Positions 1-11,459 are shown, counted from the stretch's first letter. The stretch is 64,000 nt of DNA from Melampsora larici-populina 98AG31 (GCF_000204055.1 NW_006768769.1:1812574-1876573); one strand, 5' to 3'. Notes: a model not told the origin generated them from the sequence alone. A program made the numbers and translations.

Positions 1-1490
1 AAAAGGACGATTGTGACAAAGCCTTTTCATAGGATCTCGGAAAGGGAAAACCGCAGGGATGTGCACGTGTTGAAGATCATGGGAGCCGCGATGAGCATTT
101 GAGTATCAGATCATGGGAGCCGCGATGAGCATTTGAGTATCAGTGGAGGAGGTGTGGAAATAACTGTTGACGATAAGCAGCAAGCCAATGACAGAACAAT
201 CAAAAGCATTGCGGTGATGATTTACCATTATGGGTGTGGTGAAAGGAAGTTGAAGCGGTGGCTGGGTATCAATGGAGCAATCAATCGTGGTAAGATTTAG
301 ATAGTTTTGTCATCGATGTAAGATCAAACCAGTTGGTGTATGATAAGGGCTTTTCAATGATGATCGCATGGATGAGCATATGCAATGAGACACAAAAGAA
401 AAAGGGGCGACTTAAGGAGTATATGATATGATCGAAGGGAGCTTTTGATCGAGGTCATTGGGATGTAGATACCCTGCGATTAGAGGAAGAAAAGTAGAAC
501 TCGGAGCACTTGAGCAGTGGTGGATGATGAGATCGACATGGATACAATAAATACTTTTCAACAGTGAGCATGTAGTCAAGCATATTGGACGGTTCGAAAA
601 AGATCAAAAGTCGGCATAGAGACCATAGGATATGATCGAGGCAAGCTTTTGTAAAAGCCTATGGGTAGACGTAGTATGTGTGAAGGAAAGCACTATTATT
701 GATGGCGTGGTAATTCTTGATTCGAGGGCGAAGTGAAAGGTATAAATAGAGGTGGTGAGAGGGGCAAGTGGAACAGACGGCAACCGAAGCATACTCCGTG
801 GGTGCACCTCTAGGTCAGTGACCTCTGGTGACCCGAAGGCGGATATGTAATAGTTCCTGTCCTGCTCTACGGAAACGCTGAAATCATGACGGTAGGTCAT
901 GTTTACAGGTTTCAAAGGGGGGGGAGGGATTTAAGTTTATGTAATATGCATATTGTTCCTATGGTTGAGACCTTTGTTTTGAGTATTTTTTTGTATTTTT
1001 AGTGTGAAAATTGTTGATTGTACTGACAAAAAACCTGCAGGATCATCAGATTACAACCTGTAACAGATATTGGAATTTAGCTCATGGATGACAAGGGGAT
1101 AATTTCAATTCTAAGATCCTTCATATCTTTTGCAATTCTTGGTCAAAACACTCGATAATTAGTTCATTAGAAAGCCATGGACTTAATTCAAATTTTACTG
1201 GTAAGTGATACTGTTCCTCTCTTTCAAATGGATACAATGAGTTCAATATCTGATTTGGATTTTTTTTGTCTATCTTTAGGTTTATGCTGGTGGATCAAGG
1301 TAATTAGGGTGATCAAAGATTTAAGTGGGTCAAGACAATCACTCTGGCCATTCATTGATATGCAGAGATTTTGAAGAAGCTGTGAGGGCTCTCCGAGCTC
1401 CTATTGAGAGGTGGTAAAGGAAGTCTTATGTTTCTCCTTTTGTCTTCCTTGTTTTGTAGACAATTAAATAATACATTTTATGGGGGCCAT
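1..1490. other. Gene-free segment at window start
   Basis: I see no supportable gene here. Short open frames on either strand lack a recognisable domain, a plausible intron structure or coding-like composition. The only clear structure is a perfect 34-bp tandem duplication near the left edge, listed separately. A degraded repeat is the likeliest content. Confidence 0.5.
75..142. repeat. Perfect 34-bp tandem duplication
   Basis: Two head-to-tail identical 34-bp units (75-108 and 109-142), each starting GATCATGGGAGCC and ending GAGTATCA. Perfect identity implies a recent local duplication. Confidence 0.9.
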
Positions 1491-1491
1491 G

Positions 1492-1672
1492 TACACCGCT
1501 ATATAGCGGCTTAGAGCGATTGCGTAGTGGCAAAACCACCACGCACCTTGAGGTGAGATTTTTTCTGAAAATGTGCGATTGAGAGCGCTGTGAGTCATAG
1601 CGCAGCCCTCCGCTCCACACCCGAATCAGGTTGAAATCCTGTGCGGTGCGTAGCGATTGCGGTGTCAGTAGC
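1492..1672. other. GC-rich, hairpin-rich insert truncating the RT remnant
   Basis: The RT reading frame on the minus strand stops matching its homologue at about 1672, and the sequence below is locally GC-rich and self-complementary. It contains a perfect 14-bp palindrome, CCGCTATATAGCGG, at 1496-1509 and other short hairpins such as GTGG..CCAC near 1527-1542. The motif GCGATTGCG occurs twice. It may be a small non-autonomous element inserted in the RT, but its ends are not defined. Confidence 0.35.
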
Positions 1673-2526
1673 ACCTTAGCTGTGGTGCAACATATGAAAC
1701 ATGGCATAAGTGTCCGTATAACTTTTCCACCTCTTTATACGTGTAGTCTACTTTCTCCAAAAACTCTTCTAGTTGCTGTACTTGTTTGTCTAATTTCTTC
1801 TGGGGTAAGCAAACTGTCTTGTTAGCGACGTTCCAGAGGAAACCTATATACTTTTGCTCATTGCTGAAATGAGTGAACTTAGTGTCCTTAGTCTTGACAC
1901 CTAAGCTGGTGCTGTAGGAGACAATGTCATCCATGCTTAGGTTGTCCAATTTTTCTTCAATGACTAGGTTGTCATCCACCCAGCGGAACACTTTGTTGAG
2001 GCCAAATTCCAATTCAACAAGCTCCTTCTACGTGTCTGCTGGGCCACCAAAGCTCCTGCAGCCGGCCACCCCCTAAACGAGATGCACAGGCTATATGTAA
2101 GGCTACTTTTTCGAAATTGTCCCAGGTCGTTTTAAAGTCTTCCTTGTTAACGAAAGAGTTTACGCTCAGTATCTGGGGGTTATTCTTTGGAAAAGACAAA
2201 TCATTGATCCGTCTAAACAACCCGTCTCCGTTTACCACCGCTCCCAAGGGGCTAGATTGGAAGGACTTGTATTTCCTTAACATTTCTTCCTTGGTGTATG
2301 GACCATACATTCTGCCTGCTTTGATTTATTGCTTTATGTTCTTCTCAATGTCTTCTCTGGCTGATAGTGCGGACTGGTGGTTAGGTGGGCAGAAAAACTG
2401 GAATCCGTCTATTGTGTGGTTGGGTATTCCTTGGTCGAACCCGTGTTTGAAACCATTTAGTATGAATTGTAGTTGGGGTAGTAGGTTATGTTTCTCTAAT
2501 GCCTTCCTCCACGCTTTTATTTTCAT
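1673..2526 (-). pseudogene. Decayed reverse transcriptase of a DIRS-like retrotransposon
   Basis: Three minus-strand frames (2526-2326, 2310-2014, 2012-1673) together match the RT encoded at 22248-23764 in order. Shared blocks include PLGAVVNGDG, INDLSFPK, SVNSFVNKEDF and, near the end, VFRWVDDN, which carries the paired catalytic aspartates. The segment around the first catalytic Asp (about 40 residues in the intact copy) is missing, and a frameshift follows near 2010-2100, so no active polymerase can be made. The RNase H and recombinase parts expected downstream are absent because other sequence begins at about 1672. I infer that it belongs with the Gag-like remnants on the same strand at 10.6-14.0 kb. 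Confidence 0.75.
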
Positions 2527-4816
2527 GTCACATTTTATGCCTCTTGGCCATTTAGGTTGTTTTGTATTTCCGTCTATGGTTGTTCCAGTAGGAGTTTTTT
2601 CTGGCTTGGTTTTTGTTTCTCGTGCTTATGTGAATGATTCTCCTTCCTATTTGTCAAGGGTGCAGATTATACGAAGTTTTGTAAGCTCTTGTTGTTCTCG
2701 TAAAAAATATTGTTCATTAATGACATAGGGGCATAAGGAGTGTGCAGACTCTGGTCTGAAGCGACGGGTACAAAAAAGGAGTGATAGAAATTTAATGAAA
2801 CTTAGATAGATTTAAAAAGGATTCAATGCAATAAGTAAAAAAGATCTGTAATTGAAAGTTGTAACTTCTGACATATTGGATGTTACATAGCGAGAAATGT
2901 GGAAAACAAATAGGAAAAAAAATTGTCTATTGCAGTCAAAAAGGCATTGGAAGAAATAAAAAAGAGAAGGGGGTGGAGGTAAGGGCTGTAATGGAATAAA
3001 CAAAGAGCTTGATAATCTCCTTACCCCTCATTTCTACCGCTATTAAAAACTACCCCTTCCGCCTCTATTCGGTGCTCTATTGAAGGAGCTAGGGCCTTGT
3101 TGGTGTGCCTGATGGTTATTTTGGTAGGTTGAAGGGTTTACCGGTGTGGTAATCAAAACTACAGTTTGAATGTATTTTGATTTTTATTATTATAATTTAA
3201 TTTATTTTTTTATTTTTATCATTAGAAATTTAAATTAATTTTTATCTTATTTTATTATTTTCTATTCTTTTTTATAATTTCTATTTTAATCTTTTAATTT
3301 TTAAAATTATTATTATTTTTTATTATTACAAATTTTATATTTTTAATTTTAATTTTTTATTATTTTTAACTTTTAATCTTGATTTTATTTTTATTTTTTT
3401 TATTTTATGGGTTTAGGAGGTATGGGTTAGTTAGGGGTGTATGGGATATGTAGAGTACATAGGTGTTAAGTGGAAATTTCGAAAATTATGGGTTGTGCAT
3501 GGTTTTATTAAGGTATGCAGGATTTTATGGGTTTTCCATTATGGGTTTGAACAAGGCTGAATTTCGAAAATTGACGACTTGGAGGAAAAAGTAGGGTGGT
3601 GGTAAACTGAGATAAGCTTTAGGGTTCAAAGTTAAATGGGCACCCTAGTAGATGATACAACATTGAAAATTACAATTACATTTGACACAGGAGAATTTCC
3701 GACATTACAAAACTCGAAAATGACTTTCAAAGACTGAGAAATTTATAATTTTGGCAGGGAACTTTGAATTCAAGGGTACCACAGCACCATTTCAGGGTAG
3801 ATGTTAGTTGGGGTAGATTCTATTTTCGCATATTTCCCAACAACTTTAATTTTAAGCATCATCCTTATCAACTTTAGTGGTAATATCAGGTGGTAAACTG
3901 GGTAAATCCAATTTCGAGTATTTTCACATAAAATCGAATTTCGTTTTAAGAGTACAACCAATAGAGTTAGAGTTTAGCTTGGCTGAGCAAAGTTGTAGAA
4001 CGGAAGCAGAACTTTTTTTCTGCCTCTTCAGAATTTTTATATGGTCCCTTTTTCTTATCTTAATTCAGCTTTGAAGGGAAAATGGCGGAAATTTGGGTTT
4101 TTGTGGTAAACAGCTAAGTTATAGTGCTGCTTGTGAGCTTGAAAGTTTGTATATTGTCAATTTGTGTGTGCTGAATCCGTCTATCAACTTTATTTTGGGG
4201 GTTCATTGAGAGTTATGCTGTGAAAAAGTTGTATGAAGGTGAATTTCGAGTTTGAGGGGTGTTCTTTGTCTTATCTTTTTTTTGTGTGTGTTTCAATTTT
4301 GATATAGTCAAGTGTCTCTTTTCTTCCCCTTTGGGATCTTTTTAGTTAGCAAAAATAATTACTAGATTTTTTAGAATAAGCTTTTATCTTTTATTATTAT
4401 CATTCAGGTAAACAACTAATGAGAGTTAGAATTTTATAATAATAAGACCCTTATTCATCTTTTAATTAATTTCTTGTTGAGTTGTAAGCTCATTTGCTCA
4501 TTTGGAAGGTGCCTGAGTGCGCCTAGATGGTGCTATTTTTGAAGTTATTGTCCTCTTTTAGCCTGGTTTTTATTAATCCAAAGACTTGTAGGTCTTAAAT
4601 TTAATTCATCAGTAATCAAAGTCCCTGTTTAAGAAGGGCATTTCTTTCCTGTTTGAAGTCTTTCAATTCACCATCTCAAGACTTATTCCTCTTTTGATTG
4701 TGTGTGTTGTTGGTTGTGTCTTCATTCATCCCCTTCTTGGCTCTGCTTTCAGCTGTGTACTGAAAGAGTTCTACACCGGTAAAGGGTGATGTAAAGTCTT
4801 GGGTAATGGCTGAACC
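2527..4816. other. AT-rich spacer without genes
   Basis: No frame here shows domain similarity. The centre (3172-3412) is an extreme T/A low-complexity tract. The remainder, to the left TIR of the Harbinger element, is AT-rich. If the flanking DIRS-like remnants are one element this would be part of its interior, but no coding match is visible. Confidence 0.45.
3172..3412. repeat. T/A low-complexity tract
   Basis: About 240 bp composed almost only of T and A, in runs such as TTTATTATT and TAATTTTT, with no fixed period. Confidence 0.85.
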
Positions 4817-4819
4817 ATT

Positions 4820-4835
4820 AGGGCGGTTCAAGTAG
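4820..4835 (+). repeat. Left 16-bp TIR of Harbinger element
   Basis: AGGGCGGTTCAAGTAG, perfectly complementary to 10069-10084, preceded by ATT. Confidence 0.85.
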
Positions 4836-4906
4836 GGTTTTTACACCCCTTTTTAAAATTTTACGGTTTGTCCGGGTCCTTAAAATTTTGACTTAAATTA
4901 TAAGTC

Positions 4907-4934
4907 GGTGAACCACCTCTAAAGGTGGTTCACC
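4907..4934. repeat. Subterminal perfect hairpin (12-bp arms)
   Basis: GGTGAACCACCT, a 4-base spacer CTAA, then AGGTGGTTCACC. It sits about 85 bp inside the left TIR. The core GGTTCA is also found inside the TIR, so it may be a subterminal transposase-binding site. That role is inferred. Confidence 0.7.
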
Positions 4935-5454
4935 CTTTTGCGGTCACTTAATTTGCCTTAAAATTTGTAAACATTGCAACTTGAAAAAAAAACAAAGGCA
5001 CGTATCAAGCGTGTAAAAATAAAAGTTTCCGTTCTTTTTTTCTCTGTGAGTGTGCCTGGATACAACGTTGTTTTTTTTGTACAACGTTTTTTTTTCGGAA
5101 ACAATTTTTTTTTTCTCCTTGCCTCTTTCATTAACACACCATTCGGTACAGGAGAATTGGTCAAGGGTCCAAACTCTTAGACCCCGGCCGAGGTCTAATA
5201 CGGTCTTCATCGAAATCGTTCCCAGGACTTTGATCCCGATTGTGAGACCAACTGGGAATTCTCGGTGGATATCATACCAGATCCCACATCCCATATCCCA
5301 AGACGTCAACCGCGAACACCTTGGATGTGAAGCTATAAAGGATTCCCTCCCTTTTCGCTCGTCACTCTGATTTCCCATCACTCCTCTTCTGGATTTACCT
5401 TTTCTATCGGTTACCTTGTCTATTGCTTCTACCTTTCGCTTTTGACCTATCGCA

Positions 5455-7251
5455 ATGGCACCTAAATCGGAACCAAAGGTGTGTCATCAGATTCCACCAA
5501 CACTCGAAGGTTGTGACTTGAATCGAAATGGATGCTTACAATTCTTTCGTACTTCCTGCGTAGGCCCCTCGAGCTCGTCGAACCAAGGCTCAGATTGAGC
5601 AGGATCTGCTTGCCTCTGGCTTGCCTCCTGGTTCTAAACCTACCCCGGCGGCAGTGAGGCGATCTCGTATGGCGCGCGCTGCCTCAGTAACAGTGGCACC
5701 CAATTCAAAGACAAACAGGGACAGCCCTACTCTCGATCGCGTCGACTACCAAACAATCCTGTCGTACATCTCGAAGACGAACGTCCGTAATGCTTTGTTT
5801 GGGGGTGGCAGTCAGACAAAGGTGTCCGGACTGCCCATGAACCCGCGATCTCTGTTGAACCCGCTCGCTATCAAATTGAACAACAACTATAACATTCGTC
5901 ACGATACTACAAAGATGCGATTGAATGGACGCATCTTGTACCAAAGGCTCAAACGCTATAAATCGAAGTACGCGGCTGCAAAGGCTTTCAGTCTGAAGAC
6001 TGGCAGTGGCCTCTCTGCCAAGAACGTTGCGGATGGTATTCACACCATGGAGGACTTGTTAGAATCAATGTGCCCTTTTTACAACGAAATGGACGCCCTT
6101 TTTCGAGACAAAGGGAATGTCACTCCATTTGGCATCCTCGAGAGCGGAGTTGGTTCGAGATCTTCTGACGATGACAGCGATGACGGAAGCCAAGGTGAAC
6201 CAATCGTTGGGGACGAGTCCGATGGTGACACCTCCGATGGTCATGACCATTCTAACGAGGTGGAGCTTCCAAAGCAAACCGGGGCGCGCGCTGGTAAGTG
6301 ATACCTCACTGTGGTATTCTCAGTCTTTGTCGTCAATTCTGCATCTTCTCACCTGAATTTTTGACCACAGGAACCTCTATGACGAGCACCTCTCAGCCAT
6401 CGAACTCTCAAATCTATGACACCACTCCGGCTGATGTGTTGAACCGTCATTATCGTGCGTTTATTGACGAAAAGTTCAGTTCTCCTCCTCCTACACCAAA
6501 AGACTCCACCAAAAGTTCCCTGGTGATCAACGCGCCTGCTGAAGAGACTACCAATCCTCCACAAACTAACTCTGACACCAAAAAAAAGTCGAAAGTCAGT
6601 AAGAACAAACCCGGAAAGAAACGTGCTTCTAGAGAAGATGGACTCACGGCCGAAGAACTCGCCTTGGACCTCAGCTCTGACGCGGATGGCCCGCCTGCCA
6701 CTGGTCCTTCTCAACCAAGCAAGAAATCGAAAGTCAGTATGAACAAACCCGGAAAGAAACGTGCTTCTAGAGAAGATGGACTCACCGCCGAAGAACTCGC
6801 CTTGGACCTCAGCTCTGACACGGATGGCCCGCCTGCGACTCAACCTCGCGCCGGTTCTCGTGCGAATCTCTCTCGCCGGTCTCTCAATCCTCTGCCTTCA
6901 ATTGATCCCTCAACTGTCCACCACAAGGAACAGAAGCACGCTCTCGCCAACGCCCTTCAACAAGGGAATGATGCCAAGATTGAGTTGCTAACGAACGCCA
7001 CTAAGTGGCGTCAGGAGTTTGACACTCAACGCATGCGAGTTGATTCGGAATCACGCAATTCAGCCTTGACCTGGGAAAGAGAAAGATACTTCCTCGATTG
7101 TCAAGAAGCCCGGGACGCAGAAACTCGTCGATTGGTCATTTCAGCTCAGCAAGAGTGTCAAGCGTTCTGTCAGAAATTGGCCTTGGATGGAAAATCCCCT
7201 GCAGAGGTCGAAGCGTACTTGCGTCTGGTATATCCCGATGATCAAGCTTAG
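5455..7251 (+). CDS. Harbinger Myb/SANT-like accessory protein, 3 exons, 544 aa
   Basis: The model has exons 5455-5478, 5564-6293 and 6371-7251, with introns of 85 and 77 bp (GTGTGT...GTAG and GTAAGT...ACAG). The phases fit and give 1,635 bp with one stop. Start ATG 5455 is chosen because the short first exon (MAPKSEPK) splices in frame into a basic N-terminus. The N-terminal third contains a helical block with motifs such as RLKRYKSKY, TGSGL and MEDLLESMCP, resembling the Myb/SANT-like domain of fungal Harbinger partner proteins. An acidic Asp/Ser stretch follows, then two copies of a 46-residue basic module (KKSKVS, KPGKKRASRE, likely nuclear localisation). The C-terminus is a charged, probably coiled-coil helix. 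The gene lies inside the Harbinger TIRs, convergent with the transposase, supporting a role in DNA binding or nuclear import of the transposase. The domain assignment is by motif recognition only. Confidence 0.75.
6589..6836 (+). repeat. In-frame 138-bp tandem duplication in the accessory gene
   Basis: The block around GAAAGTCAGT at 6591 recurs at 6729, an offset of 138 bp (46 codons). The encoded modules differ at only a few residues. The first copy reads SKNKPGKK and the second SMNKPGKK, each followed by the same acidic LTAEELALDLSSD segment. Confidence 0.85.
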
Positions 7252-8089
7252 TGATGTAAGTTATTGACGTGTGTATACACTTCTTTGACGTCAGGCTGAT
7301 GATGATCCATCTTGATTCAGATTCAGGACGTTTGGATCAAGCCCTTTCGAACTCATCTTTCATCCCCGGCTCTGGATCAACCCCTTTCAAGCTCGTCTTA
7401 GCAACATGATACTCTCTGTTGCTCAGTCATGCGAGACTCTCTGTTTGGCTATTGTTAAAGTGTGTTGAATGTCTTATTCATTAGATTAGTTATGTGATAC
7501 AAGCCTCCGTATTAGCATGGTATGTATGAACCATGTATAGAGTAGTGAGAACAACTCGTTCTTCACGAGTGGTTCTCAAATTGTTTTCTCTTTGTATGTG
7601 TCCCCCAAGTTGTTCTCAAATTGTTTTCTCTTTGTATGTGTCCCCCAAGTTGTTCTCAAATTCTTTTCTCTTTGGAAGTGTCCATCACGAGGTGTTCTCA
7701 AATTCTTTTCTCTTTGTAAGTGTCCCTCACGAGGTGTTTCCAAGTTTGAAATCTATTATGTATTGTTGTGTCCTTTTATGGCCAAGTGTGGTCTATGTAC
7801 CAACCCAAACATCCCTCGCGGTTCATTTGCATGTGAACAAAGAGGAAGCTTGGGATCGATTGCAATGCTTATCAACAGACCAATAAGGACAAAAACAACT
7901 ACAAATAACGAGAGGACAATAGGAAAACAAATCCGAAAAGAGACCACAGGACAACCTCAAATACAGAAACAGCATACGGAGGAAATCATACAAAAGAAAG
8001 AAAACAAAGTCACAAAAACATCAAAACAAAGTCATTGTCCGAAAAAGAAAGAAAGAAAGGACGGAATGTCCGCAAACAAAAGAAATTAG
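7252..8089. other. Interval between convergent Harbinger genes
   Basis: This 840-bp interval separates the 3' ends of the two convergent genes. It holds a four-unit minisatellite (7570-7733) and an A-rich stretch (about 7880-8080). Open frames through the minisatellite are a by-product of the repeat. It presumably contains both polyadenylation regions. Confidence 0.6.
7570..7733. repeat. Minisatellite, 4 units of 40-42 bp
   Basis: Units begin at about 7570, 7610, 7650 and 7692 and share the core TTCTCAAATT(G/C)TTTTCTCTTTG. The first two units end in CCCCCAAG and the last two in TCACGAG. Confidence 0.85.
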
Positions 8090-9728
8090 TTAGATAATGG
8101 GTAGACCTCCACTCTCCCAATTGTACGCGACTGCGTGGTCTCGAACGTCTTCTCGTTTGGCCCTTCCCAATTCTACACCCGCTGGATCTGCTTGTGTTCC
8201 GCCTAGTAAACGTCCTGCCTCCCCACGTTCAGGCAAGACAATATGACCATCCTCTTCCTCCCATGCACTTCCAAGATCTGCTAGCATATTGTGGAGGATA
8301 ATACAGCAGCGAATCCACCTTAAGATGTGAACCATATCACCTCTACTATTCAATGATAATCTTAAACCTTGAAGAGATGCCCAACGGGACTTGAGAATCC
8401 CAATACAGTGCTCGTTCCGCACTCGCGACTTCGCCACACACCAATTGAAGTCCTTGTTTCTTTCGACCTCCGCAGCTTGACCCTTGTATGATGGGACAAC
8501 GGTTTCCGAAGGTATATACGCAGAGTCTGCAATTATGTATTCACCTGAGAATAGATAACGCAATCAGTTAGGTGAGCATTCGTTCTATCAGACAAAAAGA
8601 TAGATGCTAACCTCGATCAAAGTATCTTCCAGGGGTGTTGGCAAGCTCGGTTTTGGAATATACTGTGCTATCACAGCACGAACCGGGCAATCCAGCGTAG
8701 GCGTAAGTTATTCTGCGATCACAGTCACAGATAATTTGAATGTTGATAGAGTACCGATGCTTGCGGTCGAAAAAAACCTCCCCGTCACGTCCAGGTCGTT
8801 GAAAAAGGGGCACTGTGGTTCCGTCGACAAATCCCACACAACCGGGGAACCCATCACGACCAAGGACTTTCGCAATAGCCTTGCGCCTATGAGGATTGGG
8901 CCAGCTAAGGTAATGATCTCCAGCGTCCAAGATTGCTGATATCACTCGCCGGGTACAATTGATTATCGTACCTCTGCCAACTTTGTAGTTACGAGCGAAT
9001 CGGCCAACAGAGGCCCCGTTGCCGTTACTGCCGAGTCGCTCAAGGGTAATTGCAAGTTGTTTTTCTATCGGAGGCTGTCCGTTGTTGCTCGAGGAGATAA
9101 AGATGGGGTTTGCTTGAATCATATTAAGCAGGGCATGGAAGCCTTCTGGGGTTGTCCTCATGGCTTGACGAAAATCGGTGTGTCGACTTCTTAGCATGTC
9201 GCGTAAGTCGAACGGCGTAGGTAAAGGGGCGCTGATTCGATTGTTGAGATAGCGTATTGAAAAAGGTGGAATTCTGAATTCATTTTGTGTGTGCATTAAC
9301 ACTGCATTTTACTGCATTGATGCTGCATTTTTCCGCATTAATGGTGCATTTTTATGCATTAACACAGCATTTTTAATCATTTTGACATTAATTTTAATCA
9401 TTTTGCATGGTGGAAAAATACTACATCTGCACAGTGTTAGCATGTCGCGTAAGTCGAACGGCGTAGGTAAAGGGGCGCTGATTCGATTGTTGAGATAGCG
9501 TCTCGCGGTCACTTGGGCAAGCCACTGGCCCCACTGTTCTTGTTCATCGAAAAGTGCATCATACAAAATCGCCAACTCAGGATCGTAGCCAAAAAGCAGC
9601 TCGCCTTCAGTAGGGTTGTCGGGATTGGGTTCTTGGCCTGGGAAACGTGGTTCGGAGTCCATGTGGGCGACTACACATAGGTTGATTAGCTCACGTATCA
9701 CAGTGACTCTGTCTGAAACACGGGGCAT
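8090..9728 (-). CDS. PIF/Harbinger DDE transposase, disrupted by a 246-bp duplication-insertion
   Basis: The minus-strand start ATG is at 9728 (MPRVSDRVTV). The last intron is well supported: 8611-8545 (67 bp, GTTAGC...TCAG), joining exon 8612-upstream to exon 8544-8090. Across that junction the protein reads YFDRG/EYIIADSAY, typical of the DDE_Tnp_4 family. Catalytic Asp candidates lie in GFVDGT and GSCCDSTVY, and the Glu in RNEHCIGILKSRW. The N-terminal half carries a helix-turn-helix-like region (VGRFARNYKVGRGTI). Between 9191 and 9501 a 65-bp coding segment is duplicated around 181 bp of foreign AT-rich sequence, which brings stops into the plain reading frame. Removing 246 bp restores a continuous protein. 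Unless an intron covers this, the gene is inactive. It is convergent with the Myb-like gene and inside the same TIRs. Confidence 0.8.
9191..9501. repeat. 65-bp direct repeat flanking a 181-bp insert in the transposase
   Basis: Identical 65-bp copies at 9191-9255 and 9437-9501 (offset 246 bp) both encode the LNNRISAPLPTPFDLRDML block of the transposase. The sequence between (9256-9436) is AT-rich and full of TGCATT/AATGCA words. It is far too long for a Harbinger or hAT target duplication, so a duplication event rather than simple transposition is implied. Confidence 0.9.
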
Positions 9729-10068
9729 CTTGATAGGTTGAAAAAGAGAAGCTTGTTTGAGGATGATGAGCTCACAAGGTGCGAGAAAAGGGATCAAAAA
9801 AATTGACCATGCGTGATAGTCCCTCTCTGGCTTCATTTCTTGACAAGTAAATGAAAAAGTGATACCGTTGAAACAAAGAAAAAAAGATGAGCGCATAACA
9901 AATGGAAAAAAACTTGGGAAAAAGAGACGTTGGGACACAGTGTCCCTGATTATACATGGACTTAAATTGTAACTTTACAGCATCTGGCAAAGTGCGGACA
10001 AGGAATTTAGGAAGCGGACGACCTAAAAAAAGTGTTCGGGACGTCGCGTCACAGGTATCCGCAACTTT

Positions 10069-10084
10069 CTACTTGAACCGCCCT
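10069..10084 (-). repeat. Right 16-bp TIR of Harbinger element
   Basis: CTACTTGAACCGCCCT, the exact reverse complement of 4820-4835, followed by ATT at 10085-10087. Confidence 0.85.
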
Positions 10085-10597
10085 ATTGTGGGGTGATTTG
10101 ACGTTTGATGAGTTGTTTGGTGGTTGCTTCTCTTTCCTCTTTTCCTTTTTAGAGGTTGGCTTTCTAAAGTCGTTCTTGTGAATCTTAAGTTATTGTTGTT
10201 GTGATTTGAATTGCTGGATGAAGTTTGTTCAATTCATATCTTTCATTAGCCGTTGGAGCTATGCACTGTATAGATCATTTAATTCTTACTTATATAAACC
10301 AGTTTCTGGGTGCCTGAATTCCATTTGTCCGCCCTTTGCGCATGGGTTTGAGTTACCTCCATTTGCTTCCCGGCTTGTAAATACTTGTCTTTTGCTTGGT
10401 TTTCATATTTTGTCATCAAGATACCGATGTCTTTCATTGGAGTTTTCCCACTCTTTTCACGAACACCTGTGATCTACATAAAATATCATATCTTAATGCT
10501 GTCATCCAGCATTTGGTGGAACGTCTATCCGCTTATTAAGTCAGATTTTGGTCTTTCTTAAAGATTCTTGTTATAACTTTGGGATCTGAGGGGTTTC

Positions 10598-10987
10598 TTA
10601 CTTTATTGCTTTCACGTTTTCTATGTGTAATTTCAATTGTTTTGCTGATAATTTTTGAGCGTAGTATCCTGCTAAATGCCTTCTAAATAAACTCATACAC
10701 TCTGACCATTCACCAAATGTGAGTTTGTATTCTGAGAGTGCATCTAGGCCTTTATTTGACTTGTTCTTTGAAGATGAGGAGTGGTGATTCTTGCTGTATT
10801 CTTCTCTGTATGCTCTAGCAAAAGTTTGATCTAATACTGTTAATGGGATGGATGAATGTAAGTCTGTCATTTGGTCACCCCAGAAAGGTTGGAGTGCTAC
10901 TAAATCTCCAGTCGGTACAGATCCTATTTCTATCTTGATTTTGACTTTCTTCTTAGAGGACTTTGATTTGTTTTTCTTCTTCTTCAA
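10598..10987 (-). pseudogene. Gag-like ORF1 core of the minus-strand DIRS-like element
   Basis: A Lys-rich stretch (KKKKNKSK) is followed by a block that matches the ORF1 core of the DIRS-like element on the plus strand. IPLTVLDQTFARAY here corresponds to VPLSVFRRSYITAF there, and LTFGEWSECMSL to LTYGDFVMACDL. The order (basic tract, then conserved core) is the same in both. It is probably the nucleic-acid-binding or capsid-like protein of a YR retrotransposon. The fragment is truncated on both sides and has no start of its own. Confidence 0.6.
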
Positions 10988-11459
10988 CTTCTAGCTTTCT
11001 CTTTCCCTTTTGAAGTCTTTTTTGATTTAGATTTTGACTTATGCTTCTTGTGTTTCTTGATTTTCTTACTTAAGTCTGTTACGTAGAAGCAATTCTTTGT
11101 TAGAATTAGTCATTCATCTAACTTCGTAGTGACGGAGGAGTGGATTAGATTGTGAAGTATGAAGAGAATCATATGTATCTAGGGTTTTTATACTCTAGCT
11201 TAAAGCAAGTTTGCTGCTTGAGTCCTCTGAAGTCTTAAGACCAGGGCCATGAGTTGCTTTGATATATTTCATTCTTTATCTAGTCCTCTGTACATGACAT
11301 GCTAGGGCCAGGATATTTCATATGAGTGATAGAAGGGAGGAGTGATGTGCGGGGTAGAACTTGTGTAGTTCTTGTCTTTGTCATCACTGAAATTAATCAA
11401 GAAGGAAATTAACGGAGTAACGTTTTCAGCTGCTTACATTTATTTTTCTTATTTTTCTT

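Larger units (their letters stand above)
4820..10084. mobile_element. PIF/Harbinger DNA transposon (5,265 bp)
   Basis: The element is bounded by perfect 16-bp terminal inverted repeats, AGGGCGGTTCAAGTAG at 4820-4835 and its complement at 10069-10084. Each end is flanked by ATT (4817-4819 and 10085-10087), fitting the 3-bp target duplication of the PIF/Harbinger superfamily. Inside are exactly two genes in convergent orientation: a Myb/SANT-like accessory gene (plus strand, 5455-7251) and a DDE transposase (minus strand, 9728-8090). This two-gene arrangement is standard for the superfamily, where the Myb-like protein assists transposase import and end binding. The genes have higher GC than the flanking AT-rich DNA. 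The identical TIRs and intact partner gene point to a fairly recent insertion. Confidence 0.85.

Noticed and set aside
2117..2728. 203-codon open frame on the plus strand
   Set aside because: It is antisense to the RT remnant, which has recognisable motifs on the minus strand. The plus frame has no domain.
3172..3412. T/A-rich tract as a centromeric or origin-like element
   Set aside because: Composition only; no phased repeat or motif to support a function.
7533..8089. Overlapping plus-strand frames of 117 and 165 codons
   Set aside because: Their first halves are translations of the 40-42-bp minisatellite in two phases, and the second half is a poly-A-rich stretch. No real gene.
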